From positions 1 through 48,887 of the forward strand of contig CALJNA010000042.1 of the NCBI GenBank assembly GCA_937981955.1: DNA of 48,887 nucleotides, written 5' to 3'. How positions within the stretch are numbered: the first letter of the stretch is position 1; each line of letters begins with the position of its first letter. The position numbers were made by a program, and so were the translations under genes. This document shows, piece by piece, positions 27,982-36,680 of this stretch. Below the pieces are notes generated by a model. It ran no database searches, was not told the origin of the DNA, and worked only from the letters and a program-made list of their open reading frames with translations. This stretch comes from an uncultured Granulosicoccaceae bacterium. GTDB lineage: Bacteria; Pseudomonadota; Gammaproteobacteria; Granulosicoccales; Granulosicoccaceae.

Positions 27982-29142
27982 ATGGCCCAATTAAAAAGCT
28001 ATAAAAGTGGCATCAACGTTGTCTGGACCGATACAGACGACGCTCAAGCTTTTTGTGAGCTGATTCAACAATCGCATGCAGCACAGCCAAGCTCTGTGGT
28101 GCTGATCTACTACTCGGCTGGCGCCATCAGCCCGCTTTACATCACTGAATTTTTTAATCAGCACTGTAGCGATTTAAACTACTGTGGTTGTTCTACCTGC
28201 GGTGAGATTTCACCAGGTGGCATGCATGACAGTGGTGCCGTTGCGGTGTTATTGCCCGCCTCTCATTTTACTGTGCTATCTCAAACCATCGAGAACGTTC
28301 ATACCGCAGGAATGAACAGTATCGCACAGCAGGCAGCGGAGCAGCGTGTGTTGTTCGAGGCCATGTGCGATGTGAAGTGCACACAGAATTCGTTTGCGGT
28401 GACTTTGATCGACGGGCTGACTTATTCAGAAGAGGCGGTCACCGCCGCCTTGCATCGCGGGCTGGGCGATATTCCACTTATTGGAGGTTCGGCTGGTGAC
28501 GATTTGAGATTTAAAAAAACCACCCAGCTGCACAATGGCCGAGTTTATTCGAACGCAGCAATATTGCTGCTCATCAAGACTGACATACCTTACCAGTTGT
28601 GCACAGAGAATAACTTTGTGCCCACCGGTGAAAAACTGGTAGTGACGGAGGCCGATCCGGATACCCGTACAGTCTATGAATTCAATGCAGAGCCTGCAGC
28701 CCTGGTCTATGCAAAAGCGATTGGTGTTGAACGAGATGAGCTGGGTCCGAATTGTTTCGCCTCGAATGCGGTGGTGGTCAGAGTCGGCGGTGAGTATCAC
28801 TGCCGCGCTATGCAGCGTGTAAACAGCGATGATTCTGTGACTTTCTATAGCGCTATCGACAATGGCGTTGTGCTTACCGTTGCGAAAACGGAAGGCATGG
28901 TTCGCTCAATGCGCCAATGCATAGAACATATAGAACACGGTATCGGTGAAATAGACTTGATGATGGGATTTGAGTGCATATTGCGTAAGCTTGATGCCAG
29001 ACATAGAAATGTCATAGGTCGTATTGAAGATCTCTATGTTGAAAATAATATCGTTGCCTTCAATAGCTATGGTGAACAATACCAATCCATGCACATTAAC
29101 CAGACCTTCACAGGTGTTGCTTTTGGATTGCCGGCAACTTAA
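27982..29142 (+). CDS. FIST-domain sensor protein (NosP-like)
   Basis: A 386-residue cytoplasmic protein made of FIST N (about residues 25-225) and FIST C (about 235-370) domains, with no signal peptide or membrane helix. FIST proteins bind small ligands; the Pseudomonas homologue NosP (PA1975) binds haem and senses nitric oxide, and its gene sits beside the hybrid kinase NahK (PA1976) within the exa/pqq region. The same pairing is seen here: a kinase gene of NahK type follows after 23 bases and PQQ-associated genes come next. I infer that it regulates that kinase. Haem binding is not demonstrable from sequence. No clear ribosome binding site precedes the ATG. Confidence 0.85.
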   Translation: MAQLKSYKSGINVVWTDTDDAQAFCELIQQSHAAQPSSVVLIYYSAGAISPLYITEFFNQHCSDLNYCGCSTCGEISPGGMHDSGAVAVLLPASHFTVLSQTIENVHTAGMNSIAQQAAEQRVLFEAMCDVKCTQNSFAVTLIDGLTYSEEAVTAALHRGLGDIPLIGGSAGDDLRFKKTTQLHNGRVYSNAAILLLIKTDIPYQLCTENNFVPTGEKLVVTEADPDTRTVYEFNAEPAALVYAKAIGVERDELGPNCFASNAVVVRVGGEYHCRAMQRVNSDDSVTFYSAIDNGVVLTVAKTEGMVRSMRQCIEHIEHGIGEIDLMMGFECILRKLDARHRNVIGRIEDLYVENNIVAFNSYGEQYQSMHINQTFTGVAFGLPAT

Positions 29143-29165
29143 CAAACCAGTCAGGATTCGCCATC

Positions 29166-30572
29166 ATGAGCCCAGTGCCCGAAGCTGAAACCGATCTGCA
29201 AAAAAATACTCATGCTGAAATTCTGAAACTTCAGAAGATCAACAAAGTATTGGTAGACCGTGTTGAACGATCAATGGATCAGCAAGGTCATGGCTTTTCA
29301 TTGTTTCAAACGGCTATAAATCTTGAAACGCAAATTGACCGACGTACCAGCGAACTCACCGCAACGCTTGCGCACCTGAACCGCACTAATCATGAGCTGG
29401 AAACAGCGAAAAATATTGCAGAAAAATCGAACCTGAATAAGTCTCAGGTATTGGCGGCAGCCAGCCACGATGTATTGCAGCCTTTAAACGCAGCCCAACT
29501 ACTGATTTCATCTTTAAACTCATTGCAATCGAGCGAAGAGGGCACACGTTTGTGCGGGCAGATAGAACGCTCGCTCGACACCATGACAGAATTGTTGAAT
29601 TCTTTGCTGTACATGTCCAGGCTTGATGCCGGTGCGGTTCAGCCAGAATGGCAAAGCGTTTCTTTGTTATCAATGTTCGCATCAATAGAATCTGATTTTC
29701 AGCCTATTGCCCAATCCAAGGAGATTGATTTACGTATTCGGCATAACAACCTTTTTGTTCATTCAGATTCAACCATGCTGCGTAGAATTGTTCAGAACAT
29801 CGTCGCTAACGCGATTGAATACACCGATAATGGTGGAGTTCTGCTTAGTGCTAATCGAGTTGGCGATCGAGTGCACATTCGAGTTGCAGATACCGGCAGT
29901 GGTATAGACAGCGACAGTCTGGATTCCATCTTTAAAGAATTTTATCGTGGTAAGCCATGTCAGTCTTCGCAGCAGCAGCACGGAGCGGGCTTGGGTTTGG
30001 CGATCGTGGCCAGAATGGTTGAAACCTTAAACCACTCGATCAGGGTAAATTCTCGTGTTGGTAGCGGTTCCTGTTTCCATCTGTCTTTGCTCGCTGCAGA
30101 GAGTGGTGAAAGCTCGGTTGCTGACACCACGTTGCAGCCCAAAATCGAACCTGTCCCTCAGCCCGGTGCAGGGCTTGAAGGCACAAAGATATTATTTATA
30201 GAAAATGATTTTGTCGTGTTGAACGCCATGGATAATTTGTTAAAGCAGTGGGGTTGTGACTACCGGTTGGCATCAAGCACAAAAGAAGCGCTGAATGCTG
30301 TGGCAAACGCTCGCTGGCAGCCTGAACTTATTCTTGCTGATCAACATCTCGATGCTGAAGATACCGGAACCTCAACTATTGATTTACTCAGAACGCTTAT
30401 TGGCGTACAACTGCCAGCAGTTGTAATCACCGCTAACCCGTCGAAACAGTTGAGTCAAATGGCAGAAGCCGCCAATATTGAGGTAATGCTTAAGCCGGTG
30501 AAGCCCGCGCAGCTGCGTGCACTTATATCGCATCATTTGTTACCGGTTAAACATCTGGATACATCATCATGA
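29166..30572 (+). CDS. Hybrid sensor histidine kinase, NahK/ErcS'-like
   Basis: A 468-residue soluble hybrid kinase. Residues about 20-95 form a coiled coil, the dimerisation/phosphoacceptor domain has His101 in A-S-H-D-V-L-Q-P-L-N, the ATPase domain (about 200-310) shows N, G1 (D-T-G-S-G-I) and G2 (G-A-G-L-G-L-A-I) boxes, and a C-terminal receiver (about 345-460) has phosphoacceptor Asp392 and Lys443. The H-box with Q-P-L-N is that of NahK/ErcS' kinases. There is no membrane helix, and the N-terminus is too short for the PAS domain found in many relatives, so sensing is likely delegated to the FIST partner. Its stop overlaps the next gene by four bases. AGGA precedes the start. Confidence 0.88.
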   Translation: MSPVPEAETDLQKNTHAEILKLQKINKVLVDRVERSMDQQGHGFSLFQTAINLETQIDRRTSELTATLAHLNRTNHELETAKNIAEKSNLNKSQVLAAASHDVLQPLNAAQLLISSLNSLQSSEEGTRLCGQIERSLDTMTELLNSLLYMSRLDAGAVQPEWQSVSLLSMFASIESDFQPIAQSKEIDLRIRHNNLFVHSDSTMLRRIVQNIVANAIEYTDNGGVLLSANRVGDRVHIRVADTGSGIDSDSLDSIFKEFYRGKPCQSSQQQHGAGLGLAIVARMVETLNHSIRVNSRVGSGSCFHLSLLAAESGESSVADTTLQPKIEPVPQPGAGLEGTKILFIENDFVVLNAMDNLLKQWGCDYRLASSTKEALNAVANARWQPELILADQHLDAEDTGTSTIDLLRTLIGVQLPAVVITANPSKQLSQMAEAANIEVMLKPVKPAQLRALISHHLLPVKHLDTSS

Positions 30573-31777
30573 CTGCATTTTTTGGCAAACAGTGTTGTGT
30601 TGTTGGCAACAGCCTTCGCATGTTTATCATCATCGCTGTACTGTTCGTTGTCGCTATTGGGTCGGTTAAAGCAAATGAGGTCGATGTCGCTGTTTTTTAT
30701 CTGGAACAAACTATAGAACGACCACCGGTTCGTTCAAAGTTAATATCTTGGCCAGAGGATGATGGCTTACAGGGTGCTGCGCTGGGTATTTCTGATAACA
30801 ACACAACGGGTAAATTTCTGAAGCACCAATACTCATTGGAACACACAGTTGTCGACAACAACGCTGATTTAATGGCGAGTGCGAAGCAGCTGTTAGGGCA
30901 GGGACCCGTAGTATTAATTCTTAACGTACCTGCTGAGGCTGTGGTGGCGATCAGCGATTTGCCTGAAGCTGCCGATGATTTACTGTTTAATGCCAGAAGT
31001 AAACGTATCGGGCTTCGCTCCGAAGACTGCAGAGTGAATGTTCTGCATACCATACCCTCCCGTGCCATGTTGAGTGATGCACTTATGCAGTTTTTTGCGA
31101 TGCGTCGATGGAGCCAACTGTTTCTGGTTGAGGGTAATCGCCCTGGTGATAGCTGGTTTGCCGAAGCATTACGAACGTCAGCAAAAAAGTTTGGATTAAA
31201 GATCGTTAAGCAGAAACAATGGCTTGACGATGCTGATATTCGGCGCAACGCATCGCTTGAGATTCCGGCCTTTACTCAGCACAAGAAATACGATGCGGTG
31301 ATTGTTGCAGATGAAGATCAGGACTTTGGACATTATCTTCTATACAACACCTGGTTACCAAGACCCGTTGCCGGAAGTGCTGGACTCACACCGGTAGTTT
31401 GGTCACCAGTGATCGAACAATGGGGTGCGCTCCAATTGCAATCGAGATTCAGAAAACTTGCGGGTCGTGATATGACCGGGGTTGACTATGCGAACTGGGC
31501 TGCGGTTCGAAGCGTTGGTGAGGCCGTAACTCGAACCAATACAAACGATGTGGCGAGCTTACGCGAATACATTCTTGGTGATCAATTTGAATTGGCGGGT
31601 TTCAAGGGGCACAGTTTATCGTACAGAGGCTGGAATGGTCAGTTGCGTCAGGCAGTCCCTCTGGTGCACGCACATGCCGTATCTGCTAATGCGCCCATTG
31701 AGGGCTATCTGCATCAGACCACGGAGCTTGACACGCTCGGTCTTGATAAACCCGAAAGCCGTTGTAATGCGTTTTAG
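30569..31777 (+). CDS. PQQ-system ABC transporter substrate-binding protein
   Basis: A 402-residue exported protein with a signal peptide ending near residue 36 (V-K-A-N-E). The remainder resembles the branched-chain-amino-acid-type binding proteins specific to PQQ-dependent alcohol dehydrogenase loci, a named family, with typical segments such as R-S-E-D-C-R-V-N-V-L-H-T and D-E-D-Q-D-F-G-H-Y-L. Its gene overlaps the kinase gene by ATGA, so signalling and PQQ functions share one transcript. The ATPase and permease that usually accompany this protein are absent from the window. Confidence 0.87.
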   Translation: MTAFFGKQCCVVGNSLRMFIIIAVLFVVAIGSVKANEVDVAVFYLEQTIERPPVRSKLISWPEDDGLQGAALGISDNNTTGKFLKHQYSLEHTVVDNNADLMASAKQLLGQGPVVLILNVPAEAVVAISDLPEAADDLLFNARSKRIGLRSEDCRVNVLHTIPSRAMLSDALMQFFAMRRWSQLFLVEGNRPGDSWFAEALRTSAKKFGLKIVKQKQWLDDADIRRNASLEIPAFTQHKKYDAVIVADEDQDFGHYLLYNTWLPRPVAGSAGLTPVVWSPVIEQWGALQLQSRFRKLAGRDMTGVDYANWAAVRSVGEAVTRTNTNDVASLREYILGDQFELAGFKGHSLSYRGWNGQLRQAVPLVHAHAVSANAPIEGYLHQTTELDTLGLDKPESRCNAF

Positions 31778-31894
31778 GCGTTAACGGCTTTGTGACAATG
31801 GTGCGAAAGTCCACTTTTCTCGGTCCCTGAACATCGATATAGTGGAGCTGGAAGTATATTAAAAAAAATCTATCCAGTTCCGGAGCCATTCTCG

Positions 31895-32884
31895 ATGCAC
31901 TTCAGATTTATCAGTTCTGTGTTATGCGTTTTATGTGCGTTGACGTATAGCGGAGTTTCATTCGCTCACCTTGTTTATGTGTCGAATGAAAAAGACGACA
32001 CTATCAGCATTATCGACACCACAAGCAATGAGGTTGTTAACACCATTGAGGTCGGGGAAAGGCCGCGAGGCATTACCTTTAGCAAGGACTACAGCAAGTT
32101 GTTTATCTGTGCATCGGATTCGGATGCAGTACAAGTGTACGATGTTGCCGCAGCGAAACTCATTCACGATTTGCCCAGCGGTGAAGACCCGGAGCAGTTT
32201 GTATTGCACCCGGATAACAAGCGTTTGTATATTGCAAACGAAGATGATGCGATTGCCACCGTGGTGGATATAGAATCCCGAACAGTCATTGCACAGATTG
32301 AGGTGGGTGTTGAACCGGAAGGAATGGCAGTGAGTCACAATGGCAAGTGGGTGATCGTGACCTCTGAAACCTCAAACATGGCTCATTGGGTTGATACAGA
32401 AAAAAACGAAATTGTTGCGAACACCCTGGTTGATCAACGACCGCGTGATGCAGAATTCAGTCTGGATGACAGCGAGCTTTGGGTTTCATCTGAAATTGGT
32501 GGTACCGTAGCCGTTATCGACACGGCAACACAGCAAACTCGTAAAACGCTGTCGTTCGAAATTAACGGTATCTCTGCCGACCGGATTCAACCGGTCGGTA
32601 TGGAACTGACGAAAGACGGCAAGCTCGCCTTTATAGCTCTAGGACCGGCAAATCATGTTGCAGTGGTTGATCGTGCATCGCTTGAGGTAATCGAGTATAT
32701 TCTTGTCGGCAAGCGTGTCTGGCACATGGCGTTGACACCCGAGCAGGATAAACTCTATACAACCAATGGCGTATCCGGTGATGTCACCATCATTGATGTG
32801 GCGTCGTTAAAAGCCGAGAAGAGTGTGAAGGTTGGACGCTACCCATGGGGTGCTGCGGTATTGCCGGCCGAGTATATTCCGTAA
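31895..32884 (+). CDS. PQQ-dependent catabolism-associated beta-propeller protein
   Basis: A 329-residue periplasmic protein: signal peptide to about residue 25 (F-A-H), then repeated YVTN-type beta-propeller blades, for example N-E-K-D-D-T-I-S-I-I-D and G-E-R-P-R-G-I and their later variants about every 42 residues (roughly seven blades). Proteins of this family occur with PQQ-linked ABC systems; their precise role is unknown. It follows the binding protein after 117 bases that contain an A-run and short inverted repeats and could hold a separate promoter. It converges with a LysR gene. Confidence 0.88.
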   Translation: MHFRFISSVLCVLCALTYSGVSFAHLVYVSNEKDDTISIIDTTSNEVVNTIEVGERPRGITFSKDYSKLFICASDSDAVQVYDVAAAKLIHDLPSGEDPEQFVLHPDNKRLYIANEDDAIATVVDIESRTVIAQIEVGVEPEGMAVSHNGKWVIVTSETSNMAHWVDTEKNEIVANTLVDQRPRDAEFSLDDSELWVSSEIGGTVAVIDTATQQTRKTLSFEINGISADRIQPVGMELTKDGKLAFIALGPANHVAVVDRASLEVIEYILVGKRVWHMALTPEQDKLYTTNGVSGDVTIIDVASLKAEKSVKVGRYPWGAAVLPAEYIP

Positions 32885-32922
32885 TGCTAAGACTAATGGC
32901 TTTGGCGGAATAGTTAGTGAAA

Positions 32923-32943
32923 TGGAATGTATAGGCAATTCCA
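32923..32943. terminator. Weak hairpin between beta-propeller and LysR genes
   Basis: TGGAAT-N9-ATTCCA forms a six-base-pair stem in the 70-base gap between two convergent genes and is followed by a short T run on the plus strand. It could serve as a bidirectional terminator but is weak. Confidence 0.3.
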
Positions 32944-32954
32944 ACTTTTGAGAA

Positions 32955-33833
32955 TCATTTCGACTCTATCATGTGATCGATAAACGCACGAGTCAGCGAG
33001 GTTTGACCAATATTACGATGCCAGACGATGAAAAAATCCAACGGTGGTCGTGTCCAGGTTGGTAATATTGTTTTTAGCCGACCAGCTTTTATATCGTCTG
33101 CAACAAGACTTAAAGGGAACATTGAAATCCCAAGTCCGTCGAGTACCAACTGACGCGTTGCATGAACTGAGTTTGTTACCGCTGCATTTGTCCCCCAAAC
33201 TTTCTGTACGCGCTTTCCTTGTTTTTGAAATACCATCTCATCGGGTACGGGTGCGAAGCTAATGAAATCCCAATCTTTCAGCTGATCGGGCGAAGAAGGG
33301 CTTTTGCGCGTCTTCAGATAAGTTGATGATGCAACAATTACATGTTTTTCTTCACGGAATTTTCGAGCTTTCAAGTCCGAATCGTTAAATTTCCCAATCC
33401 GGATGGCCACATCAAAGGTTTCTTTCACCAAGTCACTGCGCATATCGGACAAGGAGAGGGTAAGTTGCACTCCGGGTTGGTTCTGTGCAAATTTGGTTAT
33501 TGATTTGAACACCGGGTGATAGCTCAGCATCTCAGGCATTGCAACACGGAGCTGAGCCAGGCGAGCTGCGCTGTTTTCAGTAAAATGATTAAGACCATCC
33601 GATGCGGCATTGAGCATCAGCTGTGTTTTCTCGTATAGCTTTTCACCTTGTTCAGTTAGCGAAAAAGAGCGTGTAGAGCGATAGATCAGTGCCGCACCCA
33701 GTTGTGCTTCAAGCGATGAAACATGATGACTAATCACCGAGGGCGAAAGACTAAGCCGATCGGCAGCCTTGCGGAATGATTTTTCATCGACCACGACTGA
33801 AAAAACAGCCATGGATTTCAGAGAATCGATCAT
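32955..33833 (-). CDS. LysR-family transcriptional regulator
   Basis: A 292-residue LysR protein of the subgroup with a conserved K-S-F-R-K-A-A-D-R-L helix and S-V-I-S-H-H-V recognition helix, similar in style to CrgA-type regulators. The effector domain covers about residues 90-290. It is divergent from the Tat-exported metallohydrolase gene, with a symmetric TTCGA-N5-TCGAA site between them, so that gene is its most likely target. Its base use looks like that of its neighbours. Confidence 0.88.
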   Translation of the reverse strand: MIDSLKSMAVFSVVVDEKSFRKAADRLSLSPSVISHHVSSLEAQLGAALIYRSTRSFSLTEQGEKLYEKTQLMLNAASDGLNHFTENSAARLAQLRVAMPEMLSYHPVFKSITKFAQNQPGVQLTLSLSDMRSDLVKETFDVAIRIGKFNDSDLKARKFREEKHVIVASSTYLKTRKSPSSPDQLKDWDFISFAPVPDEMVFQKQGKRVQKVWGTNAAVTNSVHATRQLVLDGLGISMFPLSLVADDIKAGRLKTILPTWTRPPLDFFIVWHRNIGQTSLTRAFIDHMIESK

Positions 33834-33847
33834 AGGGTATTCCTTTG

Positions 33848-33862
33848 TTCGAATTAATCGAA
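33848..33862. promoter_or_regulatory. Operator candidate in the LysR / metallohydrolase intergenic region
   Basis: TTCGA-ATTAA-TCGAA is a 15-base inverted repeat with an AT-rich centre and the T-N-A shape of LysR boxes. It lies just upstream of the LysR start and about 100 bases from the divergent metallohydrolase ATG, so it may mediate autoregulation. Confidence 0.45.
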
Positions 33863-33962
33863 TTATATGTTCGGTCTATTATATCTAAGTTTGTTGAGGT
33901 GGCTGGTACTATCCCGCCCGAAAGAACGCGAGTTTTATTTACAGCCGAGTAAGGGATAGATT

Positions 33963-34838
33963 ATGAACTTAAAAACTGATCGCCGAAAATTTCTGCAAGG
34001 AATGGCACTATCTGCCGGTGCAGTGGCAATGCTGCAATCCGGTCTCAGATCAACGACTGTTCTTGCACAGGAGAATATGCAGGCAGGGGTAGTACACCAA
34101 TTTTCTCAGGGCGGGCTTACATTTCATACCTACGTGTCGCCAGCGCAAGCAGTACATGTAACTTCGCATATTGTGGAATTCTCTGACCAGCTGCTTATGG
34201 TGGATGCAACGATGTTACCCAACACTGCGCAAGAGGTAGCCAGCCTGATTGCCAGTACCGGCAAACCTGTAGGTAAAGCGATACTTAGTCACGAGCACCC
34301 TGACCATTGGGGCGCAGCTGCGGTATACGAAGGCGTTAAGTTTTCAACTCTGCCAGCAATACGGGCCAACGTTGCCAAAGAAGGTGAGCCATGGGTGCCA
34401 CCAGAAAACGTGCTGCAGGGGCCTGATCTTGAAATTGGCATGACAGAAATGTCAGGTGTGCCTGTTGAATTCCGCCATTTTCAAAACACGGAGGCTTTTG
34501 ATCTGATTGTAACGGTATTTCCTGAGCAAAAAGTCGCTATCGTGCAAGATCTCGTATACAACGGTCTTTACGCGGCGCCGGGAATCGATAGAGCGAACTG
34601 GATTGCTACTCTGGAATCACTGCGTGATGACCCGGCGTTTGACACTTTGCTGGTTGGGCATGGGTTACCAACTTCTCGTGGCGATCTTGATCACATGATT
34701 CAGTACATCAATGTGATGGATAAAGCGATAGCCGATTCGAGCAAACCTGAAGACGCGGTTGCTCAACTGAAAGAAGCCTACCCTGGTCAGGGTGGAGAGT
34801 TTCTGTTGTCGCTAATTTCTGAATACTGGCAGAAGTAA
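33963..34838 (+). CDS. Tat-exported metallo-beta-lactamase-fold hydrolase
   Basis: A 291-residue protein. The N-terminus D-R-R-K-F-L-Q followed by a mild hydrophobic run and L-A-Q is a twin-arginine signal. The metal-binding motif H-E-H-P-D-H occupies residues 110-115, a V-Q-D-L-V aspartate follows later and a G-H-G-L-P histidine near 238 completes a dinuclear site. The substrate is unknown. It is distinct from the second metallohydrolase at 46520, which belongs to the quinoprotein relay group. It stands alone, divergent from a LysR gene, inside the PQQ region. A long hairpin follows. Confidence 0.85.
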   Translation: MNLKTDRRKFLQGMALSAGAVAMLQSGLRSTTVLAQENMQAGVVHQFSQGGLTFHTYVSPAQAVHVTSHIVEFSDQLLMVDATMLPNTAQEVASLIASTGKPVGKAILSHEHPDHWGAAAVYEGVKFSTLPAIRANVAKEGEPWVPPENVLQGPDLEIGMTEMSGVPVEFRHFQNTEAFDLIVTVFPEQKVAIVQDLVYNGLYAAPGIDRANWIATLESLRDDPAFDTLLVGHGLPTSRGDLDHMIQYINVMDKAIADSSKPEDAVAQLKEAYPGQGGEFLLSLISEYWQK

Positions 34839-34872
34839 AGCACTTGCTCGGTGTGCCATTTATATGGTGGAG

Positions 34873-34909
34873 CCCGATAAGCCTTAGCGCGAGGCTTAGG
34901 CTTATCGGG
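34873..34909. terminator. Bidirectional terminator-like hairpin
   Basis: An 11-base perfect stem, CCCGATAAGCC paired with GGCTTATCGGG, encloses a 15-base loop. It lies between the ends of the convergent metallohydrolase and BatD-like genes. There is no T-run on the plus strand, so it may act by blocking convergent read-through or protecting 3' ends. Confidence 0.6.
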
Positions 34910-34958
34910 TACCTAGTGAAAGCCGTATCAAGACCTTATGAGTTCATAAACTATGACT

Positions 34959-36680
34959 TCATAACTCAGCAATGAGATTCTGTCGCGGTGTACCCAGCTC
35001 GTGTTTGAATCTCAGCTTTATTTTTGTGGTTGACAGTTGTTGTATTGCAGCTTCATTTTCCCCGAATAATGCAGCTTGTAGAAGCCTTAGTAGTCTCTGG
35101 TAATGCTGGCATGTCGAATCTATCGTGTTTGTGCGCTCAAGCTGTACTAATTCTCGATACATACTTTGCCAATTTCTTTCGTTCTGCAATCCTTTCAGTT
35201 TTTTAAGGCTCTTGTGTTGCTTGCGCATCGAAATATCGAATTTAACCCCATCGCGCACTAACGGGTATAGAGCAGCCATAATGATTAAAGAGCCCAGTGC
35301 AATCAACAGTGGTTGCCAGCGAGCATAGCTGCGCAGTGTGAACAACCAGCGTGCAACATGAGAGTTATTGACTGCTAAATCTGCCAACAGATCTGCGCGG
35401 TCCGGTAAACCGACATTGATTCGTCTGGCCGGAATGATGGCTTCCTCGTGTGTTCCCGTGATGGTATTCCACCACGGCACTCTGACGGTATCGAGAAACA
35501 CGGGAATAGGGCTTTGTGCAACCATGCGAAATTCAAATACACCGGTTGCAGTGGTGTGGTCAACATTGAGTTTGTGGTTGCGGGTTGACCGAATTAGGGT
35601 GCTGGTTAAGGCACGGGTAGGGTAGGGCTCAATGTCAGGTATCTGGTTGCTTAGTATGTTGTTCGCTTGTAACGTGATGGTTCGAATTATTTCATCTCCC
35701 GCGGAAAGAGATCGTACATCTTTGGACCATGTATCCGATACGTTTACTGATGTTGCGGGTAACCACCATGCCGGTCTGTCTGCAGGAGTAGGCAGAACTT
35801 GTAGTGTGGTCGCTTTAATGGTTTTGTTGAATTCACCACGCTGTGAACGTGACTTGATCATGGTTCCGGACCATGTCATTGGTTGAACGTTTATAGAGCC
35901 GGATTTTTTTGCGTGCAGCAGGAAACGCCAGGCAACCTGCCGCCATTGTTCATTATTGTTAGTCGTCTGGTTAACGCCGAGTGACCAGGTATTTTTTTCT
36001 GATTCGTCAGGGTTGTTGGCAGAGCCGGTTTCATGATTTGTGTTTGAAGATTCGAATGTGCGTCTTTGCTCAAACACGGGCAGTACATCGAATTCTGGAA
36101 AGGCCGGCAACACGAATTGTTCATTGGCAATCTGGTATTTATGCCTGAGCCTGAGATCAACAATAATCTGTTCTCCAACAATTGGCTGATTATTAGAGAA
36201 GCTGATTTCAGCTAGAACGTCATCGGCACCAGGTTGCCATTGTGCATTCAACGCTGGTTTGACTTGAACCGAAATGGAGTTCGATACTATGTCTCCAAAA
36301 ATGGTTTCGCCTGTTAGCGGGCCATAGACCAGGGTGCCTTCTTTTTCAGGAATGAACTCCATACGCCTGATGGCTATTTCAACAACCTTTCCCTCAATAA
36401 CCGCTATGCGAGTACCAGTGGTTTCTCTGAGAAAATCAGGAGACTGTCTCAACTGGGAGACATCCAGTGGATCCAGTAATCCGGTTGATTCAATATCCAA
36501 CACAACAACGTCACCAAGATAAATCAATCGTGTTTCTGACTGTATGTTGATGGTGGACGAACTTTGCGCTTGCAAAGAACCGGTTATACAGAAAAATAAA
36601 ACACTGAAAATTGCTAACTGGCATCCACACCTGAAGGCGTTCTTTATTACACAACAGATGTTATTCACGTGCGTTACCAT
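34959..36680 (-). CDS. BatD-like membrane protein
   Basis: A 573-residue protein with a signal peptide (to about residue 38), a large periplasmic part made of beta-rich domains, one membrane helix near residues 460-480, and a cytoplasmic helical tail. This is the layout of BatD (oxygen tolerance family). It overlaps the upstream TPR gene by seven bases and ends the eight-gene operon that starts with the CXXCW-type protein. In Bat systems it is thought to display a periplasmic scaffold to VWA partners; here it may help mature the alcohol dehydrogenase. Confidence 0.82.
   Translation of the reverse strand: MVTHVNNICCVIKNAFRCGCQLAIFSVLFFCITGSLQAQSSSTINIQSETRLIYLGDVVVLDIESTGLLDPLDVSQLRQSPDFLRETTGTRIAVIEGKVVEIAIRRMEFIPEKEGTLVYGPLTGETIFGDIVSNSISVQVKPALNAQWQPGADDVLAEISFSNNQPIVGEQIIVDLRLRHKYQIANEQFVLPAFPEFDVLPVFEQRRTFESSNTNHETGSANNPDESEKNTWSLGVNQTTNNNEQWRQVAWRFLLHAKKSGSINVQPMTWSGTMIKSRSQRGEFNKTIKATTLQVLPTPADRPAWWLPATSVNVSDTWSKDVRSLSAGDEIIRTITLQANNILSNQIPDIEPYPTRALTSTLIRSTRNHKLNVDHTTATGVFEFRMVAQSPIPVFLDTVRVPWWNTITGTHEEAIIPARRINVGLPDRADLLADLAVNNSHVARWLFTLRSYARWQPLLIALGSLIIMAALYPLVRDGVKFDISMRKQHKSLKKLKGLQNERNWQSMYRELVQLERTNTIDSTCQHYQRLLRLLQAALFGENEAAIQQLSTTKIKLRFKHELGTPRQNLIAEL

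Noticed and set aside
30697-31248. Antisense 183-residue ORF inside the PQQ binding-protein gene
   Set aside because: Overlaps a well-supported exported protein whose frame shows signal peptide and family motifs; the antisense frame shows none.
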